64,000 nt of DNA from Alviniconcha marisindica (GCA_018857735.1 JABMCL010003469.1:1626001-1690000), one strand, 5' to 3'. Positions 25,045 to 36,811 are shown, counted from the stretch's first letter. The notes: generated by a model not told the origin, from the letters alone. Numbers and translations are program-made.

Positions 25045-26483
25045 AAGAGATGCTAGAATCGATGATCGCAGTTATTGAGTCTTTTTACATCAGATGCCCA
25101 AAATGATTGACAGTCTTTCCACATAAGATGCCCGAGGGGTGACCGGATAATCACGTAAGTTGCGAAAGAGAGGGGCGACTTCGCCTAATAAATGTAAACA
25201 TTAAACAGTATGCGGCGCTTTTGACAGTTAACTGGTCGTCTGGATCACGTACTGGAAGCTTTTTTCGTTTTAACTTGGACAGGAATTGACGTTACAGTTT
25301 GTTATGTAGATTGTGTACGATGTATGGAGTGATGATTAAGTTGTGTGTTTATATTATTGGGCAACTAGGAGAAAATTTGGGGGGGGGGGGGGGGGGGTGG
25401 GGTCAAAGCAGCGTGTTCGCATCTTCCCCACGGCCATGGCTAAGAAGAGTCGCATAAACACGGCAACGGTCTTTGGTGAAGGACGTTTCTCCTTCGCTCC
25501 GCTCCACCCCGCAGGCACTCTCGTCCTGAGGTGACCTTGTGAAGCTCACACACACAGGCCGTTCAGATCCAGTCACTAGCTAACCGTAGGCACAGCGAAC
25601 ATAACATGTAGATGTATGTAGGGTGGCTATATTTGACGAACTGTCTAAAGGTCTCGTCGTTGACTAAATCTAGTCGTAAATGCTAACATAGTCCCCCTTG
25701 ATCCTCGCAAAGACCTCTGCTACTTCAGTCTCTGCGAATAGTTTAGACGACAGGATTGGGGTGAGGTGGACGCAGTCAAAGATGAATTTTAACAGCGTTT
25801 GCTGGGCGAAAGTGGCAAAACAAAAACAATGAAGGCGTCATTTGACAAGCTGCACACCGATGGGTTATTTCTTCTTTTTTTCCCCCCAACGGCGGTGCGG
25901 GTCGCGAAACCTGTGGAAGATCATCCGATTATGCCTGTCCCGCAATCAACGTCAGTTTTCGCTGTGTGTAACCCGAGCGTAGTAAAACCCAAAGTAATTA
26001 TATATAATTACACATCTAATCTCACCCACTAAGCGTCAGACTCGCGATTTGCTGTATGTGATTGTGGGGGAGGGGGACGCACGGGTTTCGGTATTCTGTC
26101 TTACAACGTAAGTTTTCGACTGGGCTGTAGGAAGCAGTCCAAAGTTCACACGACCCTACTCTAGGCCAGTTGCACGAAGATCGTGATAAATATGCTAGCT
26201 GCATTGGGCTGTTTGAAGTGGTGATAAGCCTGTTTGTCGGAAGGATGACTGCCACTGCGGGCCTGTTGACGCTTGGCCACGTTCGCACACGGCATTGTCA
26301 CGGGACAGTCGGCGGCAGTTGAGAGGGTCTCAAGGTCGGACCCCCCCCCCCCCCCCCCGCCCCCCCCCCTTTTTTGTGTTGTGTTTGTGTGTGTGTGTGG
26401 TTATTTTGAACATAACGGTTTTGGGTTGCTGTTTTTACCTGTACTTCGACGAAGGGAGGCCGTGGATGTGGATGACTCTCCTG

Positions 26484-26665
26484 TCTGGAATTTCAGGGTT
26501 GTCATTTGATTCCCCTTTCCCATCCTCTCTTTTTTTCCTGCCTGGCCCTCATGCTCTTGGCTGTCTTGTACTATTTTTACTTTTTCTGGTAATAGTCCAT
26601 TCTCCCGACTTTTTCATTTTCACTCGAACGTTTTTCGTTGAGAGATAGGCATTCTTGTATGGCTC
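26484..26665 (+). repeat. Dispersed repeat Y, copy 1
   Basis: Shares tctggaatttcagggttgt, gattcccctt, ggtaatagtccattctcc, catttt/aacgtttttcgttgagag and cttgtatggctc with 40,846-41,015, same orientation. Both copies follow a long homopolymer C or G tract. Confidence 0.75.
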
Positions 26666-28177
26666 AGCAAGGAGATTATAGTTTGTGGGTACGTGGTATG
26701 TGCATGTTATTTGCCATTGCCATTATGCATTTTTTCTTATTTTTTCTGTCCATTTCTTTTATTTAGTATCGATAAATTTAGACGGAATGATTTACAACAC
26801 CAGAATGTTCTAGCCTTATATAAGAACAGTCTACTTGCTGTAATAATTATGTAGCCATAGACCGGTGCCTTGACAGCTTGGCCTCGGCTCTCCATGTTCA
26901 GGTATTCAGTTCGTCTGTTGTCAGCCACCACCATCTTCGCTGCCATGTTTGTTTTTAAGTCTCGTGTTTAACTCCACCCCCAACCGCACAGAGTCACTGG
27001 GCACGAGTTTCACGTGCTTCATGACAGAAACCGGGTTACGTTGGGTGAGAGAGCACCTCCCCTCTCCCACCCCCTCCATCCTCCGCTGCAGTGTAGGCGT
27101 AGAGTATTCCAGAAGAGGAGAGTGAATATTGCAGTGAGGCGGAGGGGTAGCAGCATTGTGATAAGGATTGTTTACTCCGCTGATAGATAGCGCTGTTATC
27201 ATTCAGGCTGGGGCAAAGGAGATCAGGCTTGGCTTGGCTCGTCACACTGCACCATTCTGGGTAGTGTGGGTGTGTCTTTCTGTAACTTGTGTCAATGGCT
27301 GACGTTGTGACAATAGTCCTCAATTTTACTACGGTTTGTGCTGGTATAGTACCCATCATTCTGTGCTGTAGACAACCCTGATTAGAAAGCATACCAGTAG
27401 GCTGCCTCCCGCGTCTGCACATGTGACTGTGCAATACTCAGTTGTTTTATTTCAAACAAAAAAACGGTTGTAGGAAAGCACCCCTTCAAGGCACAAGCCG
27501 GTTACCCTGTTGAGTGCCAGCAGAATGTAAATAAATGGTTAGGAGTGACTGTATTTCTCTTGGTAATTGGATCATTTGTACAGTGAAGTCCCATTTCATT
27601 AACAGTGTTCCTTGAAGTGGGTTGCTGTAGGGAAGAAAGGGGAGGGGGAACAGGGTAGACGTCCATTGGGAATTTGCCCCACTCCAGCTTTGTGTCTTTT
27701 CCCCTGACCACAGTTGGCTGACCACGGTTTCACTACTCCTACAGATTGGTTCAGACCTCAAGATATGTGTTCTGTAACCCAATACAGAATGTGTAAAACT
27801 ATAAATATACACAGCTGCCCTTGTAGAACATGTGTATGAAGCAGTGGATTTTGCTGAGGAGAATTCTCTCTCTCTCAAATTGTGTATGTGTGATGGACAG
27901 ACTCTGTTTATGGTAAACTCACCAGCAAATTGTGTACTGAGACTTTTAAAAAAAATGTATACATACATATTTTTTATAAGTAAATTGGAAAGATGTGTCT
28001 GTGGGAATTTTGTTGAAATTATATAGGTGGAAACGACAGAATTTTTTTCCTCTCTGACCTACCTGTGCTATTTTTGTGTGTTTTGTTACGTGAGCACTTT
28101 TTATTTTAATAAATTGGGCCGAACATTTTGTAACCTGGCACTATTTCTAAACAGTTTAAATGCTTATATGTTTACAG

Positions 28178-28280
28178 GTGCAAAAGACGGGAACTGGGTT
28201 AAACCCTAATGCTGACACCTTTTTCTACACCAAGACACTAACTCCATCCTCAGTAGACAAGGGTTGGGAACCCGGTGAAG
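28178..28280 (+). CDS. LARP4: LARP4 exon 2: PAM2 motif
   Basis: Bounded by tttacag and GTAAGT; starts in phase 0 and ends in phase 1. It encodes VQKTGTGLNPNADTFFYTK and onward to ...KGWEPGE. LNPNAxxF is the PAM2 peptide that docks on the MLLE domain of poly(A)-binding protein. The preceding GTG matches the GTGLNPNA context of human LARP4. The key aromatic at residue 40 is Phe, the canonical PAM2 residue; vertebrate LARP4/4B have Trp there (PAM2w). Confidence 0.93.
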
Positions 28281-29607
28281 GTAAGTTGGTGCTGGTGATT
28301 ATTTAGTATTGAGTACTTTGTCTATGAGTCTTAATGAATGTCTGTGACTTTGCATAATAGCATTAGTTGTTCAGCTGTATATCACACTCACTGTTTCAGA
28401 AACCTATTTCAGTCACAGGAATATTGTTCCATTTAGACAGTTGAGACTGAAGTTGTATGACCTTGTTTAGTCACTAATTAGTGGTTGGTCGTTGGCGGAT
28501 CAAATTCAAATTGTACATGTTAGTTAGAAAATAAAATACATGTACTAAATCAGGCATGGTTTTTGTTTGTTTGTTTTGGAAGTGTTCTTTATGTGATTCA
28601 AGAGAGATTGACAAATTTTGGCTGAGCTGTTTTGAAAGGCACAGGGTAGTTGGAACACATGAACTATATAGACTTTCTGTCTGTCTTCATTACAAGTCAT
28701 CAATATTTGTGCATCAGGTCTTTGAACTGGCCCTCATGGCAGGGCTAAGGAAATGTGAGCAGGGGTAGGTCTAGGGTGGTCGGCCAGTTGATGCCCCAAC
28801 AGGTTTTGTAGTTCCATATTCATGAGAGGGGAGAGAAGCCACAAAGTGGCCCAAGGGGGCTTTGTAAATTGTCCCAAGGGGGTCCAGTTCCTGTGCTGTA
28901 CTGCACATTCATTCCCAGGGATGAACAGTGATGGCAAGTTTGTCACTTTGTCTGTCAGCCCACCACTTTTATGGGGCCTCCCAGGGGATGTTGTAAGGTC
29001 ACGGCTTCTGTAGGGTCTCCTTTGTCATTTTACAGCTTCCAAGGGGCTTCACTTACCTTGAAACACAACTTGTGTATACATAAACGGCTCTCATTGGCTG
29101 CGCTGTTTCTAACAACTTTCTCCCACAAGGCTGACTCGGCAGTGGCTGTTATCCAAGTGTTCCAAACACCTTTTTTTTTCTGTGGTTCTTTTTGTTGTTG
29201 ACTCCCTTGAAGGAAAAAAACAAACATGCTAGTGTTAAGTGTGTAATGGTAAATGTTGGCTGGCTTACTTAAATAACCTTGGTCTTGTTGAGAACAGCAT
29301 CAGGCTGCACCCCCACTGGTAATTTGTCATTTGATTGATCTGTGTATGGAGTTATTTTTAACTTTGGTACAAAGGAACACATTTATGCATTTCTTGTAAG
29401 GACCAATATTTTATTTTTTGTCTGTTCACATCGAGGTGATATTAGACAAGAACAAAAAACAACATATAATTATTATTTATACTAATTTCCCCACAGGACT
29501 TTGAGTATGATCAATCGATTTGACAATATTAATGTTAACATCAGTAATGATAACTTTGTAAGGAGAACGGGAACAAATCACCCAGTAGCGTTTATCTTGT
29601 CTTTCAG
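28281..29607 (+). other. LARP4 intron 2
   Basis: Starts GTAAGT and ends ctttcag. No additional exon seen. A short direct repeat of 'cccaagggggyt' lies near 28,850-28,890. Confidence 0.85.
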
Positions 29608-29919
29608 AATTTCTGACCAATGGGGACCTAAAGCAGGATGAAGTGGGGGGTGGGTTCTCCTCCGGAGACTCCCTGGTGTCCGACAGCTCCCCTGCCCCCA
29701 CCGTTGATACTACGCTGGACACAGGGGCTCCACCCCCAGAGTTTGTCCCAGACCCCATGGTGGGCTTGTCGGCTGCCATCCCCATGGTCGTGGGAGCTGA
29801 GGCTGCCACCTCCGTGGCTGGTGAGGAGGGAGCTATGGCTGCGGAACAGGGTGTGGACATGTCACTGTCCACGGTGGCTCTGTCCCCTGTGATCCAGGCC
29901 CCCATGGCAAATGGCTTCG
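29608..29919 (+). CDS. LARP4: LARP4 exon 3: acidic/low-complexity linker
   Basis: Acceptor ctttcag, donor GTGAGC; split codons join exon 2 (Glu) and exon 4 (Gly). Residues 60-164 form a Gly/Ser/Pro/Val/Ala-rich linker with few basic residues, beginning EFLTNGDLKQDE and ending MANGFG. It separates PAM2 from the La motif, as does the disordered acidic N-terminus of other LARP4 proteins. GC content is far above the flanking introns, which supports coding. Confidence 0.88.
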
Positions 29920-30940
29920 GTGAGCGCTAGTTCGGTTGTTGAGTCTTTCTGTGGTCAGATGTTCAAATGTGGCTTGTCAAGTTCATGTACTGTTTTTTCC
30001 CTGGTACACAGTTGTCACCCATTTTGACTGGTATGAAAAAGAGAAAAAAAGTCAGTCAGTGTAATGGTCAAGTGTTAAGCTGGCTGACCAGCCGGCTGGT
30101 TGAGTGTCTGGCTGTGCTGAAAACTTCAGCATTGTGCTTTTCTTGAATGCCATTAGTAATGTCAAACTTTGCATGATGTACTACTCATTGAGCTTTTCCC
30201 CACTTTCAATGTCGTTGACCATGATTATTTCAAGGTCAGAGCATTGTCAGATGGTTTTAACGGAAAATTGTATGTTGTTACCTGATCAAATTGGAATTGT
30301 CTGATTAAGTTGGAATTAAATTCATTTTATTTGAGTAGATCACAAATATATTACTAATTTTGACATTTGTATATCTTCAAGGGAGACATATTCCACACCT
30401 TCTTATTTAATAAAAACTTTAGCATTGATATTTTCTTCTCTGACACTGTTTATGAGGTCGTTTTCCAGTTTTGCATTTGAATGCTTAAAAAAACAAAAAC
30501 AAAACAAAAAGTGAAAAACAAATGGCAGCTTTCAGTTGTGAGTGTACAGTGGCTGTTCATTGTGATAATACATGCTCACATTAAATGTTAAGATCCTTAG
30601 TTATGTATTGAGGTACACTGTCAAACCTGCCTGTTCTAGCTAACACTTTAACAGTGGAACTTCCATTCCCTGTTTACTGGAAATGAGAATCCAGTGGAAT
30701 GACGGTGAAATGTAAATCCAGTGGTGTATATTTTTCTTCATTCATTTATTCATTCAATCATCCCTTCATTCATACTGTTTTGTTTCGTTGCTTGTTGATT
30801 AAAAAAATAAAACTCTTTTCTGGGTGATTCCTTCTATGGGCATACTGCATGCTGCACATTAACAGTCTGTGTTAGTGTCTCACAGTGGTTGTAAGTTACT
30901 GTCTGACTTGAGTGTGATTGTGGTCATGGTACCTTGCTAG
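29920..30940 (+). other. LARP4 intron 3
   Basis: GTGAGC to ttgctag. T-rich, no exon or notable repeat. Confidence 0.85.
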
Positions 30941-31067
30941 GTCCTGGCCAGCCTCACCAGGACAGCCAGGAGGGGGGAGCCCAGGCTCCGGAGGCCTCCA
31001 GCCAGCCTGACAACCCGGCTGACATCAGCAAGCTGCTTCTGGCTCAGCTGGAGTACTACTTCTCGAG
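30941..31067 (+). CDS. LARP4: LARP4 exon 4: start of La motif
   Basis: Acceptor ttgctag; exon ends ...tctcgag before GTCAGT; phases 1 in and 2 out. After a Gln/Pro/Ser-rich stretch it encodes DISKLLLAQLEYYFSR (residues 191-206). This is the opening helix of the La motif, which in human LARP4 reads LKKQLEFCFSR. The Gln and YYFS residues are typical of the La motif RNA-binding pocket. Confidence 0.95.
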
Positions 31068-31483
31068 GTCAGTTCCTACTGAGCAATCTCCCTTTTTTTT
31101 CACAAGTGGTACGGTAGCAATGCTGTTTTTATGATGGCTGTAGCCTTCCTAGACAGATGACGTTGTTTTTTGGGTTAGTTTTTTTGGCAAAAGAACCAAT
31201 AACAAAGTCCCCCCCCCCCCCACCCACCCACCCACCACACATGCACATGGAAGAAATACACTCTGAATTGTACATGTAGGCAGCTGGTGATGGTTTGCTT
31301 ATAAACTGTTCACTCTGGCCACATGCAGAATTTCATGCTTCTTTTAGCCTGTCAGTGTTTTGAACTGTCTGGAAATCTGAAAAGAAAATGGGTTAATTAT
31401 GTCTGTCTTATTTCTTTGGAAATCTGAAAAGAAAAAGGGTTGATTATGTCTGTCTTTTCATGAATTCCATGTATTTATTGCAG
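31068..31483 (+). other. LARP4 intron 4
   Basis: GTCAGT to attgcag. Contains a C13 tract (31,209-31,221) and a tandem pair of about 43 bp, 'gaaatctgaaaagaaaa.gg', near 31,372-31,457. Confidence 0.85.
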
Positions 31484-31620
31484 ACCAAACCTGATGCAGG
31501 ATCACTACTTGCAATCTCAAATGGATGGTGACCAGTATGTGCCCATATCCACAATTGCCAACTTCAATCAGGTGGTGAAGCTGACCAGAGACTATGACCT
31601 CATTGTTGAAATCCTCAGAA
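31484..31620 (+). CDS. LARP4: LARP4 exon 5: core of La motif
   Basis: Acceptor attgcag, donor GTGAGA; phase 2 in, 1 out. Encodes RPNLMQDHYLQSQMDGDQYV and PISTIANFNQVVKLTRDYDL, ending VEILR. This aligns closely with human LARP4 (ENLSKDLYLISQMDSDQFIP, then the ANMEEIKKL helix). The Gln-Met-Asp-x-Asp-Gln signature is shared by LARP4 proteins and sets them apart from LARP1, 3, 6 and 7. A long TG microsatellite begins 31 bases into the following intron. Confidence 0.97.
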
Positions 31621-31647
31621 GTGAGATCTTTTTGACTGTTTGTCTGT

Positions 31648-31651
<4 letters not shown>

Positions 31652-31706
<55 letters not shown>
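31652..31706 (+). repeat. (TG)n microsatellite, about 27 units
   Basis: Uninterrupted TG run starting 31 bases after the exon 5 donor. Confidence 0.97.
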
Positions 31707-31710
<4 letters not shown>

Positions 31711-33689
31711 ATTGTACAGTACAGCCTTAAGGCTGCTGCAGATATAAGTGGAGAAAACAGTTTAGTCCCTGATTCATAACTGTGTGTGAGATCAAAGTCA
31801 CACTGTGTAATGTTGCCTGGCTGTGGCAAGGCAGCAGGCAATGCGCATGGAAAGGGTAAGACCTGTTCTAAAAGAGAAGCTGTTGCACCTTCCAAAACAA
31901 GTCAGCACGGGCTTACACGATGGTGGATCGCATGATGAGACTAGTTGATTTGTATTAAAACCAAGAAATCATTTGGAATGCACATCCCCATGTATATTAC
32001 AGTTGCTATGATTGCTTCAGCAGTGATACAGGGCTGGGAAGGTCAGTGTGAGGTTGTTGGTCAAGGTTCAGGGTTGTTGGTCAGAGTTCATTCACATTGC
32101 CGAATGTCTGTTGCTTCAGTACTGTCACTTAACTGTTGCTCGTGTGTGTGCTGGAGCTATGTATTGCAGGCAGCAGCACCACTGAAGTCATGATGCCTGC
32201 TGCTGTGGCATGTTGCCTGTGTCTGTGCTGACCATTAGTTAGGAAGTTGTAAACAGAAGCAAAGTGCTGATTATTCTGCACCTCAGATAAAATGAACAAC
32301 AAAACAGGATGGAAGTGGGGTGTATGTTTTTTGTTTTAAGCATTCATGCAAAAAGGTGATGGGGAGAAAGAATATCTGAGCAGCTGCTATGGAATCTTGT
32401 AAACCAGATGTTATTGTTTGGTCACTAAGTGTGAAGTACCAACAAACACAACAGTATGCTGGCTAGTAAGCTGATTACACCCCCCCCCCCCCCCCTTCCC
32501 CCAGTGGGTGGGTGTTGTGCAGGGCAGTGGTCAGAAGGATGATGGATTGAAAAGGCTGTGTATTGATTTATTGTAAATGTCAAGGAAAGTGCATCCTCCC
32601 CCACTGCTTTGCTTCCTATCTATTGATCAGCAGCACTGATGGGCTTGCTGTGCCATGGCAGCGATGCCGCTGCGTGGGTGGGGACAGAAAAAGACCCTGT
32701 GCCGTTTAGCTGGCTTTGAGTTTTTAGCCACCCTTCGATCCTCTTCTGCCTTGGCCGTTGGCTTCAGCACCACAGTGCAAACCACTGGGCTCCAGGAGAC
32801 CTGTGGGATTTGTTTACTGATTTCCTGCTCATTGTGTCCTGTCGAGGAAGTAGACGGATGAATTGCTTTGGTGTCTGAACACCAGTCTTGTCAGTGAAGT
32901 AAACCTGTATGTTTAAGCTGTCTGAAACTGATGCTATTACTTTCCACCTGGCAGCACTTACTGGCATGGAAGAGCAGCATGTAGAATGCTTAGATTTGGC
33001 AAAATAATAATGGTTAGAATGAAGTGAAGTTGTTTCTTTTCAAGAGAGACATCACCCAGTGATGAGAATGCAGAGACTAACTTAGACTGTTTAGGAGTTT
33101 TGAGCTTAGTAAATTATTTTTAGCAGTCGTACACAGTATGAGAGTAGACCGTGTAAAAAAAGCAGGGTAGTGCACCCAGTAAATGCATGCCAGCATTGTG
33201 TTAGTTATCTTGCTGAGATGTAGGACATGGCCGGACAAGAGAGTGTAAGGTGAAGTTTAAGGTGCTCAAAAGGGTAACTAAAAAAAAGACAAGAAAAAAA
33301 AAGACAAGCAACAGAAACGAACATCTCTTCGCTCCAACTGATTTCTGAGACTTACGATCTGTGGCAGTTGCCTGGATCATCTTTGCTAATTTAAAGCTAC
33401 AGTTTTGTTTTACAGCAGCAAAGTGAATCTGAGCAAAACACCTCAGTTGTGATGCAACTCTACAGACCAGTAGGCTATAGTGAATCCTGAACAAAATAAA
33501 AAAGCTCCCTGGGCAAAAGGCTGACAAATGATTTTCAAGGATGAAAGCTTTGAGGATAAAAAGCGACCATTATCGCTGCACAGGCAGAAGAAAAAAGCAA
33601 CTTTCTCAGCACTTTGTGATTTTGCCGTCAGTGTTTTGTACTTGTAATTTGTTTGTAAGTTGCTGTCAGGTTATACCCCCCATAACACA
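31707..33689 (+). other. LARP4 intron 5, first part
   Basis: No exon seen. Contains a C16 tract at 32,480-32,495. The intron as a whole runs from 31,621 to 36,583 (or 36,446 if the microexon is used). Confidence 0.8.
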
Positions 33690-35250
33690 GTTTGGGATGG
33701 GGGGGGGGGGGGGGGGGGATACTAGAATCACCATGTCCATCTGTCTGCCTGTCAGTGTGTCCTTGTGCGGCTTTGTCCAGAAGGTATCTTCTGAACCACC
33801 CAACCTTTTGTAACCAAACTTAGTATGGTGGTGCATTATTATGGGGTGGAGTGTTATGAAGAACATTTTGCCTGCTGTCTTCAAGGTCAAGGTCACAATG
33901 AAGGTTTCTAAAGTTCTCTGATCAGAATATGACTGTTTCTACTGTATCTTCTCAACTTCTCATTCTTTGATGACCCAACTTTCTTTAATGGTACATGTCA
34001 TAAGCCAAAGTGTTTTGCGAAAAGAATGTGGTCAAGGTCACACTGAAGGTTGAAAATTAAAATTAATGTTTGTCCGGAAAATATGTTCTGAACTATTGAA
34101 CATTTTGAAACCAAACCTGGTATGGTAATACATCATCATCTTTGCTATTGCCAGGGTCAAGGTCACAGAACTTAATCAACATTTGTTTCTACTGTATCTT
34201 CTGAACTAGTGATTCTTTTGCAACCAAACTTTGATGCTAGATTATCATAAGTCAGTGTCATGAAATACTGGATTGCTGTGTTCAAGGTCAGGGTCACAGT
34301 GAGTGTTGAAAATTATAATTGTTTGTCTTCTGAACTAACTACTGATACATCATCATAAGCTGGAGTGTCCTTAAAAAATATTAGGTTGCTTTCTTCAGGG
34401 TCAAAGTCACAGTTATGCTTATATAAACAAAATGTGATTGTTTCTAGTGCATCTTCTGAACATCTATATATAACTCTCTTTTTTTCTTCCCCCAACCATC
34501 TTAGTTTGATGGTAGATCATCATAAGCCAGTGTCTTGTGAAAATATGGGATTGCTGTGTTCAAGGTCATAGTCATGGTGAAGGTTAAACATTTGAAGTAA
34601 TTTTGTCTGGATTATCATTATATCTCTGAATGACTGAACCTTTGTAACCAAACTGGGTATGCTGGTACATCATCATGAGCCAGAGTGTTATGCTGCAAAA
34701 TTGGGTTTCTATCTTCAAAGGTCAAGGCCACAGTTAAGGCTCATATAATCAAATTGTGACTGTTTCTAATGTCTTCAGAATTTATTACCCTTTTGCTTCC
34801 AGACTTTGTTTAATGGGTACATCATCATAATTTATCTTGTGAAAAGATTACTTTGCTGCCTAGTTCAAGGTTAAGGTGACAGCAAAGGTTCAGAATGTCA
34901 TTGACTGTCTGGAGGTGTCTCCTGAACTATTCAACTTTTGTAGCCAAACACTGTACTGTGATGCTTCATCATGAGCTTTCTGGAAACATTATTTTGCTAT
35001 CTTCAGAGTCAAGGTCATGTAATCAAACTGACTATTTCTACAGTATCTTTAGAGCTGCTGATCCATTTGCAACTAAAATTAGTTTGACAATACATCATAG
35101 TTTGTTGGCATATAAACACAGCATAAGTCAGTTTCTTGTGAAAAGATTGGATTGCTGTTTTCAAGGTCACGGTCACAGTGATGGTTCAAAACTTAATGTT
35201 TGTTAGTCCTATATTTTCAATACCACTGATAACCTTTGCAACCAAACTGG
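33690..35250 (+). repeat. Degenerate tandem array, about 145 bp unit, ten copies (LARP4 intron 5)
   Basis: Each unit runs: ttctgaactaytgaac, ttttgcaaccaaactt, tatggtgrtacatcatcata, agccagtgtyttgtgaaaa, ttgctgtcttcaaggtca, aggtcacagtgaaggtt. The aggtca-type block recurs near 33,885, 34,030, 34,155, 34,285, 34,400, 34,560, 34,718, 34,865, 35,007 and 35,162. It is preceded by a G20 tract and 'atactagaatcaccatgtcc'. A single diverged unit lies at 9.84-10.09 kb, so this is a dispersed family. Confidence 0.85.
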
Positions 35251-35565
35251 GCGTGTTGATTAGCTTGTTACTCATTACCAGACCTTGTGCATCGAAAAGG
35301 GTATAGTATATTGACTATAAGTTATAGCAGTGGCTTGCAATATCCAGGCACTCAATGAGAATGACCTTGTTGACAGTAGATCCATTGCTTGTAATTTGTA
35401 TGCATGTGTTCAGGCTTTTGTTTACAAGAACATTACCTTGCAACACCTTGCCACGTGTGTGAATACATGTTTGTGAATTTTTGATTACAATCTTTATTCT
35501 ACAAGTTAAGCTGTGCACTGATGTATGTTTATGTATGTTTCTTTCCATTTGTGTGTGGTTTGATT

Positions 35566-35700
35566 GTGTAGATTTGACTTGAAAAAGGATTTACTTACGA
35601 AAAGAGTTCTGAAATATGTGTTTATGGCAGAGTTTGATTGTCCTTGTGTGACCCATTGTGGTTGACAGGATGTTAAAATCCAGTTTCTAACTTTCCGGTT
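35566..35700 (+). repeat. Dispersed repeat X, copy 1
   Basis: Shares tgacttgaaaaaggrytta, 'aagagttytgaaatrtg', gtggttgaca and tgttaaaatccarttt/gct with 41,187-41,318, same orientation. Lies just after the 145-bp array in LARP4 intron 5. Confidence 0.75.
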
Positions 35701-36446
35701 TTCCTTTTACTAGTCTCCAACCATCCCTTTCTCCATCATCCATAATTTGTTTCTTTTCCTTCAATCACTGTTCACCCTTTTCTTTCATTTTCTGCCTGTT
35801 TCCTCCATTCTTTCTTCCTGTGAGAGGGCTCAGCACCGTGGGCATAAAGCACCCACTGATTCAACTTGACATCACAGTGAGTTTTCACAACAGACAGCTT
35901 GTCTTCTGCCAGTGTTCAAGACCCTGTATTTTGCGCTCCTTGCAAGTTTGCATGCATTAGTTCTTCTGTTTCACTCTAATGACCTTTGTCATCTGCACTG
36001 GTTGGTGATGCTGCTTTGCCCAAACTGCAGAAAGCAATGGTTTTTACATTTGTGTGCAATAAATAACACCATTGACTGGAATTTGGAAAGCATTTCAGCC
36101 CAAGTACCCTACAGTTCTCCTTCCCAGTGACTGTTGGATTGCTTGTTTTCTGTGCCAGTTACTGTCTACCGTTAAAAATGGATATGACAGAGCAAAAAGG
36201 TTGTGGGCCCATATGTTGCATGTTGGAGACCGAGTGAAAAGTGATTTGGTTGGCTTTGATGTTGACGCAGTGGGGTGAACAGGTGTTCCTAACAGTTTCT
36301 TAGCCTGTGGCATATGGTATACTGAAATCAATGGGCCCTTTGACACTTCGCTTGAATGTTAGCATTTCACAACCACAGGTGAACTAACTCTTGAGATACT
36401 CCAGTTTTGTACAATAGCTTTCTCCTTTTTCTCTCACCCCGTCCAG

Positions 36447-36482
36447 CCCTGCCTGCCTCGGTAGATGAAGTTTCCAGGGCGG
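36447..36482 (+). CDS. LARP4: Candidate 36-nt cassette exon in LARP4 (La motif-RRM linker)
   Basis: A strong pyrimidine tract with acceptor (ctcaccccgtccag) and a donor GG|GTGAGT bound exactly 36 nt. Phase is 1 in and 1 out, so inclusion keeps the frame. It would replace one Ser by TLPASVDEVSRAG between ...VEILR and SKIVQVDE. No stop is created. It lies 101 bases before exon 6, a short intron. No family member that I know has this insert, so it is a prediction for alternative splicing. Confidence 0.42.
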
Positions 36483-36583
36483 GTGAGTAGGGCATATTGG
36501 AATCACCTTGTAGTTGATGGGATTTAGTTTGCGCCTTCTTTGCCATATGTCAAGTTTGATACCAATTGTGGTTTTGTGGGCAG

Positions 36584-36687
36584 GCTCCAAGATTGTGCAG
36601 GTGGATGAGACTGGAACCAAAGTGCGGCCCAAACACAACCGCAGCGTTCTGATGTTGCGCGAGATCCCCGACACCACACAGAAAGCA
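36584..36687 (+). CDS. LARP4: LARP4 exon 6: La motif-RRM junction
   Basis: Acceptor tgggcag, donor GTAAGT; phase 1 in, 0 out. Encodes SSKIVQVDETGTKVRPKHNR followed by SVLMLREIPDTTQKA (residues 252-286). Human LARP4 reads MVQVDEKGEKVRPSHKRC, then ILREIPETT. The second half is the first beta strand of the RRM. It follows a 5-kb intron that holds a degenerate 145-bp tandem array. Confidence 0.97.
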
Positions 36688-36811
36688 GTAAGTCCATTTT
36701 GCAGCAGGAATGGTGGGGTGTTATGGATTGTTGCTATGCGAGATAGGAGGAAGGGGAACACCATCTGCTGTGCATATAATTTCTTGCTCTTAGTGGGTCA
36801 GTACTTCTGTT

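Larger units (their letters stand above)
18141..28177 (+). other. LARP4 intron 1 (if exon 1 is right)
   Basis: Ten kilobases without a supportable exon. Blocks at about 21.2-22.5 and 24.3-27.4 kb are CpG-rich and GC-rich and could hold alternative promoters. The longest open frames here (24,602 plus, 27,486 minus) resemble no protein. Homopolymer C/G tracts are frequent. Confidence 0.45.

Noticed and set aside
24602..25078. 158-codon open frame on the plus strand
   Set aside because: It starts within a dispersed repeat, runs through the C14 and G19 tracts and resembles no protein family; the length is likely due to GC-rich composition.
27486..27968. 160-codon open frame on the minus strand
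   Set aside because: No family resemblance, no splice or promoter support, composition as in the surrounding intron.
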